NCBI GenBank assembly: GCA_036562385.1
Contig: DATCKG010000075.1
Span: 1-17,149 of the forward strand
Length of the DNA stretch: 17,149 bases
Origin: DATCKG01 sp036562385
GTDB lineage: Bacteria > Bacillota > Sulfobacillia > Symbiobacteriales > Symbiobacteriaceae
Direction of reading: 5' to 3'
Shown: positions 12,061 through 17,149 of the stretch, one piece after another
Layout of the letters: each line of letters begins with the position of its first letter
How positions within the stretch are numbered: the stretch's first letter is position 1
Position numbers and translations under genes: made by a program
Notes under the pieces: generated by a model
What the model saw: the letters and a program-made list of their open reading frames with translations, nothing else
Told to the model about the DNA's origin: nothing
The model's database searches: none

Positions 12061-14124
12061 GTGGAGTTCTTTCTCGACAACTTTTGGGTCATAGCCGCGC
12101 TCCCTCTGTTCGCCTCGGCCTTCATTGCAATGTTTGCGCGGAGCCTCCGGCGAAACGCCTGGATCGTCGGCGCCGCCAGCATGGGCGTGGCCCTGCTCTG
12201 GTCGCTGGCGGTGCTGGTGGCTGTCGCCGGTCACGGCGAGGCCGGTGAGGCAGCGGCCAACTATCTGACCACCCCGGTCCGGCACCTGGTCTGGGCGGAC
12301 TGGGCACCCTTCGGACCGTATCGGATTTCCCTGGGCCTGATGGTGGATAACCTGACCGCCCTCATGCTGGTGGTGGTCACCCTGGTTTCCTTCGCCGTTC
12401 AGGTCTACTCCCAGGGATACTTCGAGCCCAGTGAGCGGCGCTTTACCCGCTTCTACGCCGCCATCAACCTCTTCACGCTGGGCATGCTGGGGTTGGTCCT
12501 GGCCGACAACCTGTTCCTGCTGCTGATCTCCTGGGAGATCATGGGCCTCTGTTCCTACCTGTTGATCGGTCACTGGTACGAGCAGGAATGGCCCCGGTAC
12601 GGTCAGATCAAGGCGTTCCTGACCACCCGGGTGGGCGACATCGGTCTGATGCTCGGCATCTGGATGATCTTTATGGTCACCCGGGACCTGACGTGGGAAG
12701 GCCTGGCCGTGAAAATCCCCGAAGCGGTGCAGAATCCGGCCACGGCTGCGATGCTGGCTCTTGCCGCCTTCTTCATCTTTACCGGTGCCATCGGCAAGTC
12801 GGCGCAGTTCCCGCTGCACGTCTGGCTGCCTGACGCCATGGCCGGTCCCACTCCCGGTTCGGCCATCATCCACGCGGCCACCATGGTGGCTGCCGGCGTC
12901 TACCTGGTCGCCCGTAGCTTCATGATCTTCGGCAACGTGCCCGAGTGGGTCCTGATTACCGTTGCCTTCGTGGGTTCCTTCACCTCCCTGTTCGCAGCCT
13001 CCATCGCGACGCTGCGGCACGACATCAAGGAGGTGCTGGCGTACTCCACCATCTCCCAGCTCGGTTATATGATCATGGCCATGGGCGTGGGAGGCTGGGC
13101 CGCCGGCAACTTCCACATGGTGACCCACGCGTTCTTCAAGGCCCTGCTCTTCCTGGCCGCCGGTTCGGTGATCGCAGCGCATCACCACAACCAGCTGCTG
13201 CACAAGATGGGCGGCTTGCGGAAGAAGATGCCGGTGACGTTCATCACCTGGATGGTGGGGTATCTGGCCCTTGTGGGCTTCCCCGGATTCAGCGGCTTCT
13301 TCTCCAAGGATGAGGTGCTGCTGGCGGCTTACACCTGGCAGCCGGAGGCGCTGGCCGGCGTTCCCTGGGTAGCCAAGTTGCCCTTTACCATGGCTCTCAT
13401 CACCGCTTTCCTGACTGCCTACTACATGACCCGTGCCACGTACCTGGCCTTCTTCGGCGAGCCCCGGGATCAGGAGCTGTACGAGCATGCCCATGAGTCG
13501 CCGAAGGTGATGACCATCCCCCTGGTGCTGCTGGCGATTCCGGCGGCGCTGTCGGGCTGGTTCTGGGCTGCGCTGCCTTATCACTTCACCCATGCCGAGT
13601 GGATGAAGTCCCTGGAGCACTTCCTGCACCTGCCGGGGTTGGAGCATTCCGTCGCGTTCGCCCAGGAGGCGACGGTGACCGGCATGGCGACCACGGCCGG
13701 GTTGCTGGGCATCTTCGTGGGCTGGTACCTGTATGCGAAGGTCAAGCCGGAGACTCGGGCCGCCTGGATTGAGGCCGCCAAGCCGCTGTACACCCTGATT
13801 CGCAACAAGTACTACGTGGATGAGTTCTACGAGATGGCCATCATTCGCACCACGCAGGCTGCGGCCAGGATGATCGCCTGGTTCGACGACCACGTGGTGG
13901 ACGGCCTGGTGAACCTGGTGGGGGACATTGGCGTCTGGTTCGCCGAAGCGTCCGCCTGGTTTGACCGCAACGTGATCGATGTTCTGGTGGTCATGTGGGC
14001 GGACATCAGCCGGGCCTTCGGGTCCGTGTTCCGCCGGCTTTCCACAGGGTATGTTCAGCAGTACATGGTCACGTTTGCGGCTGCTGTGGTAGCCTGTGTG
14101 GTCCTATTCCAGGTGTTTAGTTAG
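12061..14124 (+). CDS. nuoL: NADH-quinone oxidoreductase subunit L
   Basis: A 687-residue antiporter-like proton-pumping subunit at the far end of the membrane arm. Key charged residues are visible: E159 in LLISWEIMGLCSY and K246 in FTGAIGKSAQFPLHVWLPDAM, plus H271 in AIIHAATMVAAGVYL. The C-terminal part (about 595-687) contains a long amphipathic stretch followed by a last membrane helix ('QYMVTFAAAVVACVVLFQVF'). This matches the lateral helix that runs along the arm and anchors it. Its presence separates NuoL from MrpA/NuoM-like proteins. Start GTG 12061 follows AGGAGGGGA by six bases; the binding site overlaps the nuoK stop codon. Confidence 0.96.
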   Translation: MEFFLDNFWVIAALPLFASAFIAMFARSLRRNAWIVGAASMGVALLWSLAVLVAVAGHGEAGEAAANYLTTPVRHLVWADWAPFGPYRISLGLMVDNLTALMLVVVTLVSFAVQVYSQGYFEPSERRFTRFYAAINLFTLGMLGLVLADNLFLLLISWEIMGLCSYLLIGHWYEQEWPRYGQIKAFLTTRVGDIGLMLGIWMIFMVTRDLTWEGLAVKIPEAVQNPATAAMLALAAFFIFTGAIGKSAQFPLHVWLPDAMAGPTPGSAIIHAATMVAAGVYLVARSFMIFGNVPEWVLITVAFVGSFTSLFAASIATLRHDIKEVLAYSTISQLGYMIMAMGVGGWAAGNFHMVTHAFFKALLFLAAGSVIAAHHHNQLLHKMGGLRKKMPVTFITWMVGYLALVGFPGFSGFFSKDEVLLAAYTWQPEALAGVPWVAKLPFTMALITAFLTAYYMTRATYLAFFGEPRDQELYEHAHESPKVMTIPLVLLAIPAALSGWFWAALPYHFTHAEWMKSLEHFLHLPGLEHSVAFAQEATVTGMATTAGLLGIFVGWYLYAKVKPETRAAWIEAAKPLYTLIRNKYYVDEFYEMAIIRTTQAAARMIAWFDDHVVDGLVNLVGDIGVWFAEASAWFDRNVIDVLVVMWADISRAFGSVFRRLSTGYVQQYMVTFAAAVVACVVLFQVFS

Positions 14125-14139
14125 GAGGGGCTTCCGGGG

Positions 14140-15672
14140 ATGTTTATGGAACATGCACTGTCATGGATTGTATTCACTCCCCTGTTGTTCGCCTTGGTAA
14201 TGCTCTTTGTACCCAAGACAAAAGAGAAGGTCCTCTGGTGGCTGGCCGGCATCGGCTCCACGATTCCGCTGCTGCTGGTCCTGCCGCTGCTCGCCAACTG
14301 GTACAGCACTCCTGCCTCCACGGAGCCCTGGGCCGAAGGGATGAAATTCGTGGAGCGGATCCTGTGGATCAAGGAGATCGGCGTGCACTACACGCTGGGC
14401 GTGGACGGCTTCGGGATCACCATGCTCGCCCTCTCCTGCCTGCTCTTCCCGCTGTCGGTCCTGGCTTCCTACGGCTACATCAAGGATCGGGTGAAGGACT
14501 ACCTGATCCTGATGCTGATCCTGATGACCGGTACCAACGGCGTCTTCGTCACGCTGGACTTCATGCTGTTCTACGTCTTCTGGGAGATCGTCCTGTTGCC
14601 CATGTACTTCCTGATCGGCATCTGGGGCGGTCCCCGGCGTGAGTACGCAGCGATTAAGTTCTTCCTCTACACGCTGATCGGTTCGGTTATCATGCTGGTC
14701 GGCGCCATCTACCTGTATGTCCGGACCGGCGTCGGTACGTTCAACATGCTGGAGATGGCCCGGGCCACTTCGGGGCTGCCCGTGGATACGCTGACCACCT
14801 TCGCCTTCTTCGCCCTGCTGGTGGGCTTCGCGGTGAAGGTGCCCATGTTCCCGCTGCACACCTGGCTGCCTGACGCCCACGTGGAGGCGCCGACTCCTGT
14901 CTCCATGCTGCTGGCCGGTATCCTCCTGAAGCTGGGTTCCTACGCGATGGTCCGCATCAGCCATCCGTGGCTGCCGCAGGTGGCTCAGCGGTACGCCGGA
15001 CTCCTGTTCTTCTTCGGTGTGGTGGCCGTGCTGTACGCTGCTGCGGCTGCCATGGCACAGAAGGACTTCAAGAAGCAGGTGGCTTACTCGTCGGTCAACC
15101 ACATGGGCTTCTTCGTGATGGCTCTGGCGGCTGCCAGCGTCCTGCCGCCTGACCTGGGCCAGGTGGCCCTGGCCGGTGGGTACTTCGTCACCATTGCCCA
15201 CGGGCTGATTTCGCCCCTGTTCTTCTTCGCGGTGGGCATGTTCTACGAGCGGACTCACACCCGGGAGCTGTCCAAGCTAGGCGGCATGTTCCTGACGGTT
15301 CCGGTGATCAGCTTCATGACGGCCTTCGTCGCCTTCGCCAACCTGGGTCTGCCCGGCCTGGCGGGCTTCATCGGCGAGTTCATCACGCTGACCGGCACCT
15401 ATCCCGCCTTCGGCCTGTGGGTGCTGGTGGCCGGTGTCGGCATGGTGCTGACCGCCGCCTGGCATCTGCTTACCATGCGGGACGTCCTGCTGGGTCCGGC
15501 CAAGAAGGAGTATGAAGGCCTGCCGGACGTGACCTGGAAGGAGAAACTGGTCTTTGCCCCCTTGGCCGTGCTGATCGTGCTCTTTGGCGTCTGGCCTGCT
15601 CCGGTTCTCAACATCCTCAGCCAGTCCATTGAAACCCTCTCCCAGGTTCTCGCACTCATAGGGGGGAATTAG
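14140..15672 (+). CDS. nuoM: NADH-quinone oxidoreductase subunit M
   Basis: A 510-residue antiporter-like subunit with about 14 membrane helices, one of the three large proton-pumping units. E149 in FYVFWEIVLLPMYFLIG and K233 in GFAVKVPMFPLHTWLPDAH are the essential glutamate and lysine of the family. The latter is followed by the discontinuous-helix sequence 'VEAPTPVSMLLAGILLKLG'. The AYSSVNHMGF segment in the second half is also typical. ATG 14140 lies nine bases after AGGAGGGG; a second ATG two codons on is possible. The gene lies 15 bp after nuoL and one base before the nuoN TTG. No anomalies are seen. Confidence 0.96.
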   Translation: MFMEHALSWIVFTPLLFALVMLFVPKTKEKVLWWLAGIGSTIPLLLVLPLLANWYSTPASTEPWAEGMKFVERILWIKEIGVHYTLGVDGFGITMLALSCLLFPLSVLASYGYIKDRVKDYLILMLILMTGTNGVFVTLDFMLFYVFWEIVLLPMYFLIGIWGGPRREYAAIKFFLYTLIGSVIMLVGAIYLYVRTGVGTFNMLEMARATSGLPVDTLTTFAFFALLVGFAVKVPMFPLHTWLPDAHVEAPTPVSMLLAGILLKLGSYAMVRISHPWLPQVAQRYAGLLFFFGVVAVLYAAAAAMAQKDFKKQVAYSSVNHMGFFVMALAAASVLPPDLGQVALAGGYFVTIAHGLISPLFFFAVGMFYERTHTRELSKLGGMFLTVPVISFMTAFVAFANLGLPGLAGFIGEFITLTGTYPAFGLWVLVAGVGMVLTAAWHLLTMRDVLLGPAKKEYEGLPDVTWKEKLVFAPLAVLIVLFGVWPAPVLNILSQSIETLSQVLALIGGN

Positions 15673-15673
15673 T

Positions 15674-17149
15674 TTGCCACCCATCAACTGGACTCAGGCC
15701 GTCAACCCCAATTACATCTTCCTGCTGCCAGAGCTGATCGTGGTGGCAACGGCCCTCCTGGTGATGATCGCTGACTTCTACGTCAGCCAGAAGCGGTCGC
15801 TGGTGTGGGTCAGCCTGGCCGGCATCGCCCTGGCCCTGGCAGGGGTGTGGTATGGGGCGACGGATCCTGCCATTCGTGCGGCGATGGAGAAGGGTCGTCC
15901 CCTGGAGTTCTTCGGAAACATGATGGTGGCCGACGGCTTCTCCTTCTTCCTGAAGGCCGTCTTCCTGGGAATCGCCGGCATGGTGATTCTCTTCTCGGTG
16001 GACTTCGTGGAGAAGTACCTCCGGGGCATGTACCTGGAATTCTATGAGATTCTGTTGGCCTCCACCCTGGGTATGATGATCATGGTCTCGTCCGCGGACC
16101 TGTTGAACCTCTACCTGGGGCTGGAGCTGACCTCCATCGCCTCTTATGTGCTGGCGGGTGTTCTCCGAAAGGACCCCAAGTCGAATGAGGCTGCTCTGAA
16201 GTATTTCGTGTTCGGTGCGGTGGCTTCGGCGGTCCTGCTCTTCGGCCTGTCCCTGGTCTACGGCGTCACCGGCACCACCCACCTGGGTGAGTTGGTGGCG
16301 GCGGTGCGGGCGCTGCTGGCCGGAGAGGCTGTGGGCGGCATGACCACGGCGGCGGTGCCGGTGCTGGTGACCGGCATGCTGCTTATGGTTGGCGGGCTCG
16401 GCTTCAAGGTGGCCGCGGTGCCCTTCCACCTGTGGGCGCCGGACGTCTACGAAGGCGCGCCGGCGCCCGTCACGGGCTTCTTCTCCGTGGGTCCGAAGGG
16501 TGCCGCCGTGGGCGCCATCCTGCGGATCTTTGCAGCAGGGCTGGCCGTGGCCGGTCTCGCCGAGAAGTGGGTCGTGATCTGGGCTGTCCTGGCCGTCGCC
16601 TCCATGTTTGTCGGCAACCTGACAGCCCTGGTGCAGACCAACATCAAGCGGATGATGGCCTACTCGTCCATCGCCCAGGCCGGGTATATCCTGGTGGGCG
16701 TGGTGGCGGCGGGCAACCTGGAGTCGGCTCTGGGTTCTGCTGCGGTGCTCTATTACGTGATGGCTTACGCCATCACCAACCTGGGGATCTTTGCCATCAT
16801 CAGCCACATGGAGCAGGAGGGCGGCTGGGTTACCCTGGACGACTACAGGGGTCTGGCCTTCCGGAACCCGGTCTACGCCTGGGCGCTGATGTGGTTCTTC
16901 GTCTCGCTGATCGGCATCCCGCCTACGGTGGGCTTCTTCGGGAAGTTGTTCATCTTCCGGGCTGCCGTGGACGCCGGGTACCTCTGGCTGGCGGTGCTGA
17001 TGGCGATCAACTCGGTGATCTCCGTCGGGTACTACTACAATGTGGTGCGGGCGATGTTCCTGGAGGAGCCGGGCCACGTCTCCCTGCACACCAGCCGGGG
17101 CTCCATGGCCGCTGTGGTGATCTCCTGTGTGGGCGTGCTGGTGGCGGGA
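15674..17149 (+). CDS. nuoN: NADH-quinone oxidoreductase subunit N, 3' end beyond window
   Basis: An uninterrupted frame of 492 codons from TTG 15674 to the last base of the window. It encodes the third antiporter-like subunit of complex I. E151 in LGLELTSIASYVLAG, K176 in AALKYFVFGAVAS and K245 in FKVAAVPFHLWAPDVYEGAP match the proton-channel residues of the family. 'MMAYSSIAQAGYILVG' and 'PPTVGFFGKLFIF' are also NuoN features. The usual length is about 480-510 residues, so only a few codons should be missing. The TTG start is supported by AGGGGGG six to eight bases upstream and by the opening PPINW; only one base separates it from the nuoM stop. Whether further genes follow in the operon is unknown. 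Confidence 0.94.
   Translation, partial: MPPINWTQAVNPNYIFLLPELIVVATALLVMIADFYVSQKRSLVWVSLAGIALALAGVWYGATDPAIRAAMEKGRPLEFFGNMMVADGFSFFLKAVFLGIAGMVILFSVDFVEKYLRGMYLEFYEILLASTLGMMIMVSSADLLNLYLGLELTSIASYVLAGVLRKDPKSNEAALKYFVFGAVASAVLLFGLSLVYGVTGTTHLGELVAAVRALLAGEAVGGMTTAAVPVLVTGMLLMVGGLGFKVAAVPFHLWAPDVYEGAPAPVTGFFSVGPKGAAVGAILRIFAAGLAVAGLAEKWVVIWAVLAVASMFVGNLTALVQTNIKRMMAYSSIAQAGYILVGVVAAGNLESALGSAAVLYYVMAYAITNLGIFAIISHMEQEGGWVTLDDYRGLAFRNPVYAWALMWFFVSLIGIPPTVGFFGKLFIFRAAVDAGYLWLAVLMAINSVISVGYYYNVVRAMFLEEPGHVSLHTSRGSMAAVVISCVGVLVAG

Noticed and set aside
12028..13893. 621-codon open frame on the minus strand opposite nuoL
   Set aside because: It is antisense to an unmistakable nuoL. The product is rich in His/Gln/Gly/Asp with no domain, as expected from reading GC-rich codons backwards.
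15656..17089. 477-codon open frame on the minus strand opposite nuoN
   Set aside because: It mirrors nuoN and has the same shadow-frame composition, with no recognisable motif or start-site support.

Overview
The window is a 17.1-kb piece of a GC-rich bacterial chromosome, almost entirely housekeeping genes. The organism looks like a GC-rich, probably thermophilic member of the Bacillota (Firmicutes), perhaps Symbiobacterium-like. The clues are strong AGGAGG-type ribosome binding sites with frequent GTG/TTG starts, a YaaR (DUF327) protein, a Bacillus-type D-amino-acid aminotransferase, and a BpsA-type branched polyamine synthase, a family typical of thermophiles. The taxonomic placement is inference; no database was consulted.

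Left edge (1-941): the 5' end of an IS transposase gene and the terminal repeats of its element, inserted about 20 bp beyond the stop codon of a HEAT-repeat protein gene. Both genes are on the minus strand. A divergent intergenic region follows.

Positions 1041-3822: a compact plus-strand cluster of endonuclease III (nth), a PrxQ/BCP-type peroxiredoxin, YaaR and branched-polyamine synthase BpsA, closed by a perfect hairpin. Then come two separate genes of amino-acid metabolism: an O-acetylhomoserine sulfhydrylase-type enzyme (metY) and D-amino-acid aminotransferase (dat). A short repeat-rich spacer lies between them.

Positions 6332-17149: the respiratory complex I locus. nuoB comes first as its own unit, with a near-consensus promoter and a hairpin terminator. 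After a second near-consensus promoter, nuoA, C, D, H, I, J, K, L, M and N follow; nuoN runs off the right edge. The NADH-oxidising module nuoE-F-G is missing from its usual place between nuoD and nuoH. The window therefore encodes the Q-module (B, C, D, I) and the full membrane proton-pumping arm (A, H, J, K, L, M, N), but no electron-input module. The nuoB and nuoA promoters share spacing and downstream sequence, so they are probably expressed together despite the terminator between them.

I found no tRNA, rRNA, CRISPR array or recognisable riboswitch, and no gene-free stretch longer than 300 bp. I saw no clearly new multi-gene system. The most unusual points are the split nuoB/nuoA-N arrangement without EFG, the long insertion in NuoH, and the possible methionine-polyamine link between metY and bpsA.
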